A DNA stretch of 64,000 nucleotides from Nitrospirota bacterium (lineage in GTDB: Bacteria; Nitrospirota; Thermodesulfovibrionia; Thermodesulfovibrionales; Dissulfurispiraceae). Location of the stretch: NCBI GenBank assembly GCA_016936655.1, contig JAFGXL010000015.1, positions 124,001-188,000 of the forward strand, given 5' to 3'. Shown piece after piece: positions 17,771-27,509 of this stretch. The notes beneath the pieces were generated by a model, which saw only the letters and a program-made list of their open reading frames with translations, did no database searches and was not told the DNA's origin. Numbering within the stretch: the first letter of the stretch is position 1; every line of letters begins with the position of its first letter. Made by a program: the position numbers and the translations under genes.

Positions 17771-18709
17771 TCAGTCCTTTATCTCTATATATGCAGCTTC
17801 TCTCAAGCTCCTTGTCCAGTCCTTATACTCCCTTGAAAATTTCTGTTCAAGAAGCTTTTTTTTCACAACATCCCTCATATCCTGTTCAGATCTAATCTCT
17901 ACCTTGTCATTCACCTTAAGAATATGTACGCCGTTTTCAGACCAGAAAGGCTGGCTTATGTCTCCCTTTCCCATCGAGGCAACAACCTTAGCAAAATCAT
18001 TAGATAGTTCGTTCTTTTTTATAAATCCCAGGTGCCCGGCAGCCTTGGAGGATGCGTCTTCAGAAATATTATAGGCAAGCTCCATAAAGTTGGCTCCGTT
18101 TTTCAATTTTTCAAAAGCATCTTTTGCCTTCTGTTCAGCTGAAGCTGACCGCGCGAAGAAAATATGGCTCAAGTCATATCCTTCGCTAAGAGCTGTTGTA
18201 TCTTTATTGTTTTTTATAAACTCATCTATCTCTTTTTCAGTAACAACAATTTTAACCCTCACATCCTGCTCTATAACACGACCAATTATTATCTGATCTG
18301 CAAGCCTTTTTCTATACTCGCTGAAAGGCATTCCCTCTTTTTCTACAGCTTCTCTAAATTTCTGATCAGTCAGGGAATATTTTGATTTTATATCTTCTAT
18401 CGCCCTGTCAATATCAGACTCTGAAATACCTATGCCTGACTTTCTGGCTTCCTGCAGCTGCAGTCTCGCATCTATAAGATTTTCGAGATACTGGTGTTCA
18501 TTCTCTTTAAAGAACTTTCGTCTATCTTCAGGCTTCATAGCCTTTACAGCCTCAGGGGTCTCAAACTCCATTGACCTGTACAGATCGCTCCATGTTATAA
18601 CCTCTTTATTAACGATTGCCACAACCCTGTCTAACATGATAGCTGCATCAGAATAAAAAGGCATCGACAGAACAGCAGCGATTATAAACAAAAATATTTT
18701 TGCTAACAT
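17771..18709 (-). CDS. SurA-like periplasmic peptidyl-prolyl isomerase/chaperone
   Basis: The 312-residue protein has a signal peptide (start MLAKIFLFIIAAVLSM), a SurA N-terminal domain (LDRVVAIVNKEVITWSDL) and one parvulin PpiC domain (SHIFFARSASAEQKAK to GVHILKVNDKVE). SurA-type chaperones escort outer-membrane proteins in the periplasm, consistent with the secretin and TonB genes nearby. The start at 18709 is chosen because CGGAGGG lies at good distance; an upstream in-frame codon would add 15 residues before the signal peptide. Only one PpiC domain is present, versus two in E. coli SurA. Confidence 0.88.
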   Translation of the reverse strand: MLAKIFLFIIAAVLSMPFYSDAAIMLDRVVAIVNKEVITWSDLYRSMEFETPEAVKAMKPEDRRKFFKENEHQYLENLIDARLQLQEARKSGIGISESDIDRAIEDIKSKYSLTDQKFREAVEKEGMPFSEYRKRLADQIIIGRVIEQDVRVKIVVTEKEIDEFIKNNKDTTALSEGYDLSHIFFARSASAEQKAKDAFEKLKNGANFMELAYNISEDASSKAAGHLGFIKKNELSNDFAKVVASMGKGDISQPFWSENGVHILKVNDKVEIRSEQDMRDVVKKKLLEQKFSREYKDWTRSLREAAYIEIKD

Positions 18710-18747
18710 AGCATCCCTCCGTGCTGCATTATACGACAGCAGGTATT

Positions 18748-19779
18748 TTAACATATCCTTGGCAGCTGCTCCCCTGCCAGCATATCTATGACCCTTGTGC
18801 CGCCGGCGGAAGTCTTTAGCAGCACTGTGCCAGATGCAGGAGCTGTAACAAGGCCAGATGCCGCAGGATCAAAAACCTCTCCAATGCATACAGACTCAGA
18901 AGCAATTTTATGCCTGCGCATTGCATCAACCAGTCTGTCAGAGGCGTATTGAGGAACCACAGCTATAAGAATGCCTTCATTAGCTATATATAGAGGATCA
19001 AGACCCAAAAGTTCACATGCACCCCTAACTCCGCCAGTAACAGGCAGCGTCCGCTCGTCAATCAAAAAGCAGAGTCCAGATTCAGAGGCTATCTCCTTGA
19101 GCGTTGTTGCGACTCCTCCCCTAGTGGGATCTCTCATAATTCTTATATCTTTGCATACATCAAGCATATCCTTTACAAGGCCATTCAGCGGAGCTGTATC
19201 ACTGAGCACAGGAGGATCAAATGTGAGACCGTTTCTCTCTGCCATTACAGAGACTCCATGATTCCCTATAAAGCCGCTCACAATTATCCTGTCTCCCGGT
19301 TTTATCATGGTTGAACCGAGCGAAACACCTTCTCTTAAGACACCTATCCCACTTGTGTTTATAAAAATACCATCGCCCTTACCTCTGTCCACCACCTTTG
19401 TGTCGCCTGTAACAATACGCACTCCGGCCCGTTTTGCAGCATCAGCCATTGTTGATACTATTTTTTCGAGCTGATCCATGCTGAATCCCTCTTCAATAAT
19501 GAATCCTGAGGATATATAGAGCGGCTCGGCGCCGGAAACAGACAGGTCATTTACAGTGCCAAACACAGCCAGATCTCCTATGTTGCCGCCAGGGAAAAAT
19601 AGCGGAGACACCACATACGAATCTGTTGTAAATGCCAGCCTGCCGCAGGAACCTGCATCAACTATAGCTGCATCACTAAGCGCATCCATTTCAAATGCAG
19701 GCGCAAGACGGTCCCTTATCAGGCTGTGCATTATCCTGCCGCCGCTTCCATGTCCGAGAAGTACCTTTTCCATTTTCAC
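18748..19779 (-). CDS. hypE: Hydrogenase maturation protein HypE
   Basis: The 343-residue protein is HypE, which dehydrates the carbamoyl group received from HypF on its C-terminal cysteine to make the cyanide ligand of [NiFe] hydrogenase. It has the GHGSGGRIMHSLI start, the ATP-binding DPTRGGVATTLKEIA and the essential C-terminal PRIC. Translation may start at the GTG at 19779, overlapping the upstream stop, or the ATG 6 bases inside. No other hyp or hydrogenase gene is in the window. It lies between an FN3 lipoprotein and the surA-like gene. Confidence 0.95.
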   Translation of the reverse strand: MKMEKVLLGHGSGGRIMHSLIRDRLAPAFEMDALSDAAIVDAGSCGRLAFTTDSYVVSPLFFPGGNIGDLAVFGTVNDLSVSGAEPLYISSGFIIEEGFSMDQLEKIVSTMADAAKRAGVRIVTGDTKVVDRGKGDGIFINTSGIGVLREGVSLGSTMIKPGDRIIVSGFIGNHGVSVMAERNGLTFDPPVLSDTAPLNGLVKDMLDVCKDIRIMRDPTRGGVATTLKEIASESGLCFLIDERTLPVTGGVRGACELLGLDPLYIANEGILIAVVPQYASDRLVDAMRRHKIASESVCIGEVFDPAASGLVTAPASGTVLLKTSAGGTRVIDMLAGEQLPRIC

Positions 19780-20720
19780 CTTTCTACAAGAGGCTTAACT
19801 TCTATCTCAGCAGATGATCTGCTCTCACTGCCCTGCCCAAGTGCGGTTATATAATAAAACGTTTTTACTGAAGCTGGAGATGAATCTGTATAAGCTGGAA
19901 CAGCTGTCTCGCCGATAGCTGAAAACATATCTTCTCCAGATCTTTTTCTGTAGATCCTGTATCCAGAAATCCAGTTCTCGATATTTTCGTTCCAGATCAG
20001 AACAACCTTGTCTTTTGACTGGGCATGCCTGATGCCGGAAGGTGCCACAGGCACAAAAAATGCGGGAGATATTAAAAGCATCTTTGATGAATATCCTTCA
20101 TCCTTCAGTTCCGTTGTTAATAATGAACGAACAGCATAATAAACATCTGTTGTAAAATTCATCTTTTCCTTAAACAGCGGCTCCTTTAGAGGCTGCAGAT
20201 TGACAAGCTCTGAAGGCTCTTTATCCTTTCCAGCGGTTTTGTATAAATTATAGACAGCTCCAGGAATTGACTCCCAGCTTATCTCTACATAATCGCCCTG
20301 TGTTCTGTATTTAAGCCATGAAGGAGGCTGCGGCAGTTTACGCGGAGTGACTGTTTTAACAGGAGAGTATGCACCGGCAATATCTCTGCTGCTTACAGCG
20401 CGTACCCTGTATTCATATACCGTGCCTGCTGAAAAACTTTTATCAACGAAAGACATCTGATCCGGTTTATTAAAAGCTAGCGCTTTAAAGCCTGAATCTC
20501 CAGCAGACCTCTCTACATGGAATCCCTTAAGATTAAATGCTGAGCCTATTGACCAGGTGAGTATAATCTTGTCCTGCATATGTTCAGCTTTGAGAGCTAT
20601 AACCTGATCTGGCTGCTGAAAGGTTGTGAGCGTAGGCTCTCCTTTTCTGCCGCATGAGGTCAATAGAAACATAATGCTGAACAATATAAAACAGGACTTC
20701 AAAAAACGGGCAAATACCAT
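19776..20720 (-). CDS. Fibronectin type III domain lipoprotein
   Basis: The 314-residue protein has a lipoprotein signal peptide with lipobox LLTSC and then about three fibronectin type III repeats, seen as recurring patterns such as IILTWSIG...GFHVERS, YEYRVRAVSS, VVLIWNEN...GYRIYRKRSGE and FYYITAL. It is probably anchored to the outer or inner membrane and faces the periplasm or surface. The role is unknown; FN3 lipoproteins of this kind often sit just after argH in related genomes, which is recollection rather than something shown here. Its stop overlaps the hypE GTG. Confidence 0.85.
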   Translation of the reverse strand: MVFARFLKSCFILFSIMFLLTSCGRKGEPTLTTFQQPDQVIALKAEHMQDKIILTWSIGSAFNLKGFHVERSAGDSGFKALAFNKPDQMSFVDKSFSAGTVYEYRVRAVSSRDIAGAYSPVKTVTPRKLPQPPSWLKYRTQGDYVEISWESIPGAVYNLYKTAGKDKEPSELVNLQPLKEPLFKEKMNFTTDVYYAVRSLLTTELKDEGYSSKMLLISPAFFVPVAPSGIRHAQSKDKVVLIWNENIENWISGYRIYRKRSGEDMFSAIGETAVPAYTDSSPASVKTFYYITALGQGSESRSSAEIEVKPLVER

Positions 20721-20721
20721 A

Positions 20722-22116
20722 TCAGATTATCTTCTTCCTAAGATTTCTTATCTGTTCCTTAACGCTCGCAGAAGAAGAGCTCCCGTAAGAAACCTTGGCA
20801 GAGACAGAGACCTCGGGTTTTATTCTCTCATAAATATCTTTATCTATATATTTAGAAAAGGTCTTGTAGCTGGCCATAGGCATCGTCTCAAGAGTGCAGC
20901 CCTTGTCTATGCAGTGCCTCACTATCTTTCCAGTAATCTCATGGGCTGTCCTGAAGGCAACCCCTTTCTGGACAAGATACTCTGCTATGTCGGTTGCTGT
21001 CGAAAATGCAGCCCCTGCAGATACAGACATCACATCTGTTCTGAATTCTATCCTGCTTAACATTTCTGGAAGTATTTTCAGCGTCTCTCTTAGAGTATCC
21101 GCTGTATCAAAGATGGGCTCCTTATCCTCCTGCATATCCCTGTTGTATGCAAGCGGAAGACCCTTCATTGTGGTAAGCAGGCTGATCAAATTGCCGTAAA
21201 CCCGACCGGTCTTGCCGCGCATCAGTTCGCAGACATCAGGATTCTTCTTTTGCGGCATTATGCTGGAGCCTGTTGTGAAAGCATCAGGCAATACTGCGAA
21301 TAAAAACTCCTCTGATGACCACAATATCAGCTCTTCAGCCATTCTTGATATATGCATCATTAGAATGGATGCTGCTGATAAAAATTCAAGAGCAAAATCT
21401 CGGTCAGAGACAGAATCAATGCTGTTTTCTGTTACATCATCAAAGCCCAGCAGCTCAGCTACATATGCCCTGTCTATAGGCAGACTTGTTCCTGCAAGTG
21501 CACATGATCCCAGAGGAAGCATATTTATTCTCTTTAGTGCATCAGCAAATCTCTGTCTGTCACGCTCAAACATCTGTGCATAAGCCATTATATGATGAGA
21601 GAGCAGCACAGGCTGCGCCCTCTGCATATGAGTGTATCCGGGCATTATTGCGCCTTCATACTTTTCTGCTATATCCATAAGCACAAGCCCCAGGCTCTTT
21701 ATAAGACCGCCAATCCTCTCTGTCTCTGCCCTTAGATAAAGCCGAATATCAAGCGCTACCTGATCATTCCTTGATCTTGCTGTATGAAGTTTTGCACCAG
21801 CTGTGCCAATCCTCTTGATCAGAGCTGCTTCGATATTCATATGCACATCTTCGAGCTCTTCAGAAAATCTGAACTTGCCACTATCGATTTCGCTGCCTAT
21901 CTCACGAAGTCCTTTTATAATCTTTTCGGCATCTGACTTGGATATAATCCCCTGTTTGGCAAGCATCTTTGCATGAGCTGTGCTGCCCTCTATATCATAC
22001 TTCCAGAGCCGCTGGTCAAAGGAGATGGATTCTGTATACTTTTCGACAGAATCAGCTGTCTTTTCCTTAAACCTTCCGCCCCAGGGCTTTTTTGCTGCTT
22101 TTTTGTTATTTTTCAT
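20722..22116 (-). CDS. argH: Argininosuccinate lyase
   Basis: The 464-residue protein is argininosuccinate lyase, the last step of arginine synthesis. It has the fumarase-superfamily signature GSSIMPQKKNPD, TARSRNDQVALD and MPGYTHMQRAQP. The start at 22116 (MKNNKK) follows AGAGGAGC; an upstream in-frame codon would overlap EF-G more deeply. The start lies inside the last codons of the EF-G paralogue, so the two are likely coupled. No other arg gene is present. Confidence 0.96.
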   Translation of the reverse strand: MKNNKKAAKKPWGGRFKEKTADSVEKYTESISFDQRLWKYDIEGSTAHAKMLAKQGIISKSDAEKIIKGLREIGSEIDSGKFRFSEELEDVHMNIEAALIKRIGTAGAKLHTARSRNDQVALDIRLYLRAETERIGGLIKSLGLVLMDIAEKYEGAIMPGYTHMQRAQPVLLSHHIMAYAQMFERDRQRFADALKRINMLPLGSCALAGTSLPIDRAYVAELLGFDDVTENSIDSVSDRDFALEFLSAASILMMHISRMAEELILWSSEEFLFAVLPDAFTTGSSIMPQKKNPDVCELMRGKTGRVYGNLISLLTTMKGLPLAYNRDMQEDKEPIFDTADTLRETLKILPEMLSRIEFRTDVMSVSAGAAFSTATDIAEYLVQKGVAFRTAHEITGKIVRHCIDKGCTLETMPMASYKTFSKYIDKDIYERIKPEVSVSAKVSYGSSSSASVKEQIRNLRKKII

Positions 22117-24205
22117 GCTCCTCTTCCTTCTGTTTCTGTCGTTCTGCAACAATTTTCTGCGCTATATGAGCAGGAACCTCTTCATAGTGGGAAAACTCCA
22201 TGGAATAAAGCCCTCTGCCGGATGTTATGCTGTGAAGCTGGTTTGCGTATGTCAGCATTTCTGCCATAGGCACCAGTGCGAGTATCTTCTGGTTGCTACC
22301 AGCCTGCGGCTCGACACCCTGAACCTTTCCCCTTCTGGAGTTGAGGTCTCCTATCACAGAGCCGAGAGCCTCATCAGGTGTAACAACCTCTATGCTCATC
22401 ACAGGCTCCAACAGCACCGGCTTAGCATCCTGCACAGCCTTTTTCAGAGCCATTGATCCAGCTATCTTAAACGCCATTTCAGAGGAGTCAACAGAATGAT
22501 AAGAACCGTCAAAAAGGGAGACCTTCACATCGACCATAGGATATCCGGCGATTACTCCCTCATGCATCGTCTCTATTATTCCTTTTTCTACAGCAGGGAT
22601 ATACTGCCTAGGGATCACCCCGCCTACTATCTTATCTACAAACTCATAGCCCTTGCCCCTGACCAGAGGTTCTATCTCTATCGAGCAGTCTCCGTACTGG
22701 CCGCGTCCGCCTGACTGCTTCTTGTATTTACCCTGTGCCTTGGAGTGGGCTTTTATTGTTTCTCTATAAGCTATCTTCGGAGTTTTCATCATAACTTCAA
22801 CCCCAAATTTTCTTTTAAGCTTTTCTAGCGCTATCTCTAAATGCACCTGCCCCATACCGGACAATATCATTTCTCTGGACTCATCATCCCTAGAGAATTT
22901 CAGCGTAGGATCTTCTTCAAGTATTCTATGCAGCCCTGTACTCACCTTCTCTTCATCACCCTTGCTTTTTGGAGCAATAGCATAAGATATAATCGGATCA
23001 GCAAACTTAGCCTTGGGAAGCACAAGAGGATGGTGTTCTTCACATAGAGTATCTCCGACATTTGTATCTTTCAGTTTAACAACAGCAGCTATTTCTCCAG
23101 GACCAAGAGACTGTACAGGCACATGTTTTTTCCCCTGAAGATAAAACACTTGGCCAATATGTTCTTTTGTGCCTGTGTTTGCGTTAAGCACATTTGCATC
23201 AGCTTTAAATACGCCTGAATAAACCCTAAATACAGATACCTTACCAGCAAATGGATCTGCAACTGTCTTGAAAACATAAGCTGTCAGCGGCTCTGCCTGA
23301 TCTGGCTTTCTCTGATGCTCTTTCCCGTCTTTCGTATTTATGCCGCGCACAGGAACTATTCGAGTCATTTCTTCTGGCGAAGGCAGACACATTACAGCAG
23401 CATCCATAAGATTCTGTATTCCTATATTCATGGTTGCTGATCCACATGTCACAGGTATAAAACGCCTGGTTAAAGAGGCCTCTTTAATTCCTTTTATGAT
23501 TTCCTCAGTCGACAGTTCGCCGCCTTCAAGATACTTTTCGAGCAAAGAGTCTTCAGCCTCAGCAATCTTTTCTATTAGTTTTTTGTTGTATTCCTCGGCA
23601 TTCGGCTTTAGATCACTGGGAATTTCTGCCTCTTCCGCCTTGCCGTCTTTATACACATATGCCTTCATGGTGACAAGATCAATAATCCCTTTGAAATTTT
23701 CTCCTGATCCCATCGGAATCTGGAGCGGCACAGCCTCTGAATCGAATGACCTTTCGAGTTCGCTCAAGGCCTGATAAAAATCAGCTGTCTCCTTGTCCAT
23801 TTTATTGACAAATACTATTCTAGGAACCTCAAATTCGCACGCATACTTCCATATCTTTTCTGTCTCTGCCTTTACACCTGAAATAGCGCTAACAATTACT
23901 ATTGCTCCATCAGATACTCTTAGACACCCTCTGGCATCTTCTATAAAATTTATAAAGCCTGGGGTATCGATTATATTAAGATGAGATTCTTTCCAGTCGC
24001 AGAAAGCTACAGCTGAGCTGATGCTGATTTTTCTGGATATCTCTTCAGGTTCACTATCTGTAACTGTGTTTCCAGCTTCAACACTGCCCATCCTATCGAT
24101 GGCTCCTGCATTAAAAAGAATTGCTTCTGAAAGTGATGTTTTTCCTGCACCGCTGTGAGCAATTACCGCAATATTTCTGATAGTGCCAACATCCAACCTT
24201 GTCAT
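22106..24205 (-). CDS. Elongation factor G paralogue (EF-G2 type)
   Basis: The 699-residue translational GTPase has all five EF-G domains. The P-loop reads AHSGAGKTSL instead of the canonical AHIDAGKTT, the G3 motif is DTPGF and the G4 motif NKMD; the switch I region (EPEEISRKISI) also departs from the EF-G1 pattern. Such paralogues are usually additional copies with specialised or weaker translocation activity, sometimes linked to ribosome recycling or stress. No str operon (rpsL, rpsG, tuf) is nearby, which fits a paralogue. It lies between rseC-like and argH. Confidence 0.9.
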   Translation of the reverse strand: MTRLDVGTIRNIAVIAHSGAGKTSLSEAILFNAGAIDRMGSVEAGNTVTDSEPEEISRKISISSAVAFCDWKESHLNIIDTPGFINFIEDARGCLRVSDGAIVIVSAISGVKAETEKIWKYACEFEVPRIVFVNKMDKETADFYQALSELERSFDSEAVPLQIPMGSGENFKGIIDLVTMKAYVYKDGKAEEAEIPSDLKPNAEEYNKKLIEKIAEAEDSLLEKYLEGGELSTEEIIKGIKEASLTRRFIPVTCGSATMNIGIQNLMDAAVMCLPSPEEMTRIVPVRGINTKDGKEHQRKPDQAEPLTAYVFKTVADPFAGKVSVFRVYSGVFKADANVLNANTGTKEHIGQVFYLQGKKHVPVQSLGPGEIAAVVKLKDTNVGDTLCEEHHPLVLPKAKFADPIISYAIAPKSKGDEEKVSTGLHRILEEDPTLKFSRDDESREMILSGMGQVHLEIALEKLKRKFGVEVMMKTPKIAYRETIKAHSKAQGKYKKQSGGRGQYGDCSIEIEPLVRGKGYEFVDKIVGGVIPRQYIPAVEKGIIETMHEGVIAGYPMVDVKVSLFDGSYHSVDSSEMAFKIAGSMALKKAVQDAKPVLLEPVMSIEVVTPDEALGSVIGDLNSRRGKVQGVEPQAGSNQKILALVPMAEMLTYANQLHSITSGRGLYSMEFSHYEEVPAHIAQKIVAERQKQKEEEHEK

Positions 24206-24244
24206 AAAGACCCCCTTTTGGTTGTGTCTTTGCCCTGTTAGAAT

Positions 24245-24694
24245 TTATTTCTTATCGGCAGCCCGTTCAACTATCTCATAAACAACCGGCACGCTCTGCG
24301 CAGCAGAAGAGCTGCGGCCAAGCAGGAACTTCACAATAATGAATGAAACAATAAAAAGCGCAAATCCTGATATTGATGAAAGCAGCTCCGGATCTATTGA
24401 CCCAAAAAATGAAGGCAGCAGTTCTTTACCTGCAACAGCTCCTATAACTAGCATGAGCGCAGGAAGTCCGTAAATAAAAAGCGCTCCCTTAAGATACATG
24501 GATGCAGCAAACCTTATCCTTACCCTGTCGCCAGGCTCTGCATCCACCTGATTGACAGCTTCTATGTCGGCCTCATTGCCCCCGCTAAGATTGCATACTG
24601 AACTGCCCTTGCAGCTGTCACAACCTGTATGTTTTTTGATAGTCACAACAGCCATTCCGCCATTAAGCTGTTTTACTATTCCGGTATCTTCCAT
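24245..24694 (-). CDS. RseC/SoxR-reducing-system family membrane protein
   Basis: The 149-residue protein has an N-terminal cytoplasmic part with a cysteine cluster (CDSCKGSSVC, about residues 25-34) and two transmembrane helices (about 65-85 and 98-118). It resembles RseC/RsxE-associated proteins (SoxR-reducing system protein). E. coli RseC affects sigma-E signalling and SoxR reduction. The cysteine cluster could bind an iron-sulfur cluster, an inference. No rnf/rsx operon is adjacent. It lies in the minus-strand run after cimA, 10 bases from its end. Confidence 0.85.
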   Translation of the reverse strand: MEDTGIVKQLNGGMAVVTIKKHTGCDSCKGSSVCNLSGGNEADIEAVNQVDAEPGDRVRIRFAASMYLKGALFIYGLPALMLVIGAVAGKELLPSFFGSIDPELLSSISGFALFIVSFIIVKFLLGRSSSAAQSVPVVYEIVERAADKK

Positions 24695-24704
24695 TTTTAT
24701 TACC

Positions 24705-26273
24705 TCACTCCTCTTGTTTGAGAAGTTTATATTCTATACTGTCCACAAGAGCCTGCCAGGATGCCTCTATAATGTTTTCAGACACTCCCACAGTCTCCCA
24801 CTTTGCACTGCCGTCTCCTGACTCTACAAGCACTCGGACCTTAGCCGATGTTCCCTCGCCTGCTGTTAAAACCCTCACCTTATAATCATACAGTGAAACA
24901 TTCTTGAGTTCAGGATAAAACTTCTCAAGTGCCTTTCTGAGCGCATTATCCATTGCATTTACTGGTCCATGTCCAATGGCAGCTGTATGTTCTATCTTTT
25001 TGCCGACCTTGAGCATTATGGTCGCTTCGCTTACAGATGGCTGGTTCCCTTTTCTCTTTTCTGTTATCAGCCTGAAACCTATAAGATCAAAGAATCTCCT
25101 GTGCAGTCCCAAGCTCTTTTTAAGCAGCAGCTCAAAAGACGCCTCTGCTCCTTCAAACTGAAAGCCCTGGTGTTCAAGATCCTTCAGCTTCTGCAGGATT
25201 GACTGCAGCTCAGGCGAATTTGCATCCAGCCTTATATTGAACTCCTGAGCCTTCCTCAGCACATTGCTCTTTCCAGCAAGATCAGATATAAGAACCCTCT
25301 GGGAGTTGCCTACAAGCTCAGGCCTTATATGCTCATATGTCTCAGGCTTCTTCTGAACAGCGCTCACATGTATTCCACCTTTATGCGCAAAAGCGCTGTC
25401 TCCCACAAAGGGCTGTCTCCTGAAGTGGCTAAGGTTTGCTATCTCGTTTATAAATCTGGACGTATCGCGCAATTTTCTGAGATCCTCTTCAGGAATGCAT
25501 CTGTGTTTTAGCTTTATCTGAATATTGGCCATAACAGAGCAGAGATTCGCGTTGCCGCATCTCTCTCCAATGCCGTTCATTGTGCCCTGAACATGCGCAG
25601 CGCCTGCCTCAAACGCAACAATTGTATTTGCTACAGCGCAGTCAGCATCATTATGCGCATGCATGCCTATGGGTACTTTTGTAAATTTAATCACTTCCTT
25701 GACAATCTTTCGCACCTCATCCGGCAGTGTGCCTCCGTTTGTGTCGCAGAGTACAAGGCAGTCTGCTCCTGCATCTTCAGCAGCCTTAAGACATTTAAAC
25801 GCAAATTTGGGATTGTTTTTATATCCATCAAAAAAGTGTTCAGCATCAAAAAAAACCTTGTCAAGATGCTTCTTTAAAAACGATATGCTGTTTTTGATAA
25901 TCTTGAGATTTTCGTCATAAGATATTTTCAGCGCTTCCTTTACATGGAAATCCCATGTCTTGCCGAATATTGTGGCAGCACGCACACCTGATGCGAGCAC
26001 TGATTTCAGATTTGCATCACTCTCAGGCTTGAGTCCAGGCCTATGCGTGCTTGCAAATGCGGTAAGAACAGACCGCGAGAGATTCAGCTTCTTTGCTTCG
26101 CGGAAAAATTCCGCGTCTCTTGGATTGGATCCTGGCCAGCCGCCCTCTATAAAATGTACTCCGAGATCATCCAGCTTGGCTGCTATGCGCAGCTTGTCCT
26201 CGACAGAGAACGCGACATCTTCTGCCTGGGAGCCATCCCTCAAGGTCGTGTCATAAATCTCGATTCTACGCAT
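24705..26273 (-). CDS. cimA: (R)-citramalate synthase
   Basis: The 522-residue protein belongs to the LeuA/HCS family and matches the CimA branch: [17 protein letters not shown] at the N-terminus, the metal-binding [14 protein letters not shown] and a C-terminal LeuA dimer/regulatory domain. It condenses pyruvate with acetyl-CoA to citramalate, giving 2-ketobutyrate for isoleucine without threonine deaminase. The ATG at 26273 has GGTGG in front; a GTG two codons earlier is an alternative. Position directly after lysC agrees with an aspartate-family and branched-chain block. Isopropylmalate synthase is less likely given the length and the [10 protein letters not shown] motif. Confidence 0.93.
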   Translation of the reverse strand: MRRIEIYDTTLRDGSQAEDVAFSVEDKLRIAAKLDDLGVHFIEGGWPGSNPRDAEFFREAKKLNLSRSVLTAFASTHRPGLKPESDANLKSVLASGVRAATIFGKTWDFHVKEALKISYDENLKIIKNSISFLKKHLDKVFFDAEHFFDGYKNNPKFAFKCLKAAEDAGADCLVLCDTNGGTLPDEVRKIVKEVIKFTKVPIGMHAHNDADCAVANTIVAFEAGAAHVQGTMNGIGERCGNANLCSVMANIQIKLKHRCIPEEDLRKLRDTSRFINEIANLSHFRRQPFVGDSAFAHKGGIHVSAVQKKPETYEHIRPELVGNSQRVLISDLAGKSNVLRKAQEFNIRLDANSPELQSILQKLKDLEHQGFQFEGAEASFELLLKKSLGLHRRFFDLIGFRLITEKRKGNQPSVSEATIMLKVGKKIEHTAAIGHGPVNAMDNALRKALEKFYPELKNVSLYDYKVRVLTAGEGTSAKVRVLVESGDGSAKWETVGVSENIIEASWQALVDSIEYKLLKQEE

Positions 26274-26288
26274 AACCACCAGATAAGG

Positions 26289-27509
26289 CTAACTGCCAGA
26301 GAGGCCAAAGGCCTCATGAAGCACCCTGACAGCAAGCTCAGTGTATTTTGCATCTATAACACATGAGACCTTTATCTCCGAAGTGCTGATCATGAGTATG
26401 TTTATGTTATGGCTAGCAAGAGTCTCAAACATCTGCGCAGCTACTCCGGAATGAGTCCTCATGCCAACTCCAACAACAGAAATCTTCGCAATATCATCTC
26501 TCATATGAGAAGCCTTTGCGCCAAGTGAAGATACTATCTCCTCAGTAAGCTTAAGAGCTTTTTTACTGTCTGTCTTTGGCACAGTAAATGACATGTCCGT
26601 GGATTTGCCATCACCGCTGACATTCTGAACTATCATATCCACAACTATATTTGCATCAGCTATCTGCTTGAATATGCCGGAGGCTATCCCCGGTTTATCA
26701 GGAACTCCCATAATTGTGAGTTTTGCCTGGTTTTTATCATAAGCGACTCCTGATACTACCACCTGCTCCATATCCCTATCCTCCTTGGTAACCAATGTCC
26801 CGGGGTTATCATTAAAGCTTGATCTGACTACAACAGGCACATCATACTTCATCGCGAACTCCACAGATCTCGTCTGGAGCACTTTTGCGCCCAGACTGGC
26901 TAGTTCGAGCATCTCTTCATAAGATATCTTCTGCAGTTTTTTTGCCTCAGGAACAATATTTGGATCTGTAGTGTATACTCCATCCACATCTGTATATATT
27001 TCGCACACATCCGCATTGAGAGCAGATGCTATAGCAACAGCAGAGAGGTCTGAACCTCCCCTGCCCAATGTAGTAACCTCATCATCAGATCCTGTTATTC
27101 CCTGAAATCCGGCGACAACAACAACATATCCTTCATCGAGTGCTTTTTTTGCTTTATCTCCTGTTATCTTCTCTATCTTTGCCTTTGTATGAACTCCGTC
27201 AGTAACAATTCCCATCTGCCTGCCTGTGAAAGCCATGGCCTTGTGTCCCAAGTCTTCTATAGCCATTGCTGTAAGAGCGCTTGTAACACGCTCTCCTGAT
27301 GAGAGTAACAGATCCATCTCCCTTTCATTAGGGTTCGATGACACCTGATTGGCGAGTCCGATAAGCTTGTCTGTCTCGCCCGACATCGCTGATACAACAA
27401 CAGCTACTTTATGGCCTTCCTTGACAGACCTTGCGACTCTCTCTGCAACAGCCTTTATCCTGTCCACATTGGCCACTGAGGTGCCGCCGTATTTCTGTAC
27501 GATAAGCAT
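26289..27509 (-). CDS. lysC: Aspartate kinase
   Basis: The 406-residue protein is a monofunctional aspartokinase: [15 protein letters not shown] at the N-terminus, the kinase core with [14 protein letters not shown], and two C-terminal ACT domains that give feedback control by lysine and/or threonine. It phosphorylates aspartate at the head of lysine, threonine and methionine synthesis. Its ATG overlaps the apgM stop by one base. Neighbours hom, two thrC-like genes and cimA make this a compact aspartate-family operon. asd and thrB are not in the window. Confidence 0.97.
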   Translation of the reverse strand: MLIVQKYGGTSVANVDRIKAVAERVARSVKEGHKVAVVVSAMSGETDKLIGLANQVSSNPNEREMDLLLSSGERVTSALTAMAIEDLGHKAMAFTGRQMGIVTDGVHTKAKIEKITGDKAKKALDEGYVVVVAGFQGITGSDDEVTTLGRGGSDLSAVAIASALNADVCEIYTDVDGVYTTDPNIVPEAKKLQKISYEEMLELASLGAKVLQTRSVEFAMKYDVPVVVRSSFNDNPGTLVTKEDRDMEQVVVSGVAYDKNQAKLTIMGVPDKPGIASGIFKQIADANIVVDMIVQNVSGDGKSTDMSFTVPKTDSKKALKLTEEIVSSLGAKASHMRDDIAKISVVGVGMRTHSGVAAQMFETLASHNINILMISTSEIKVSCVIDAKYTELAVRVLHEAFGLSGS

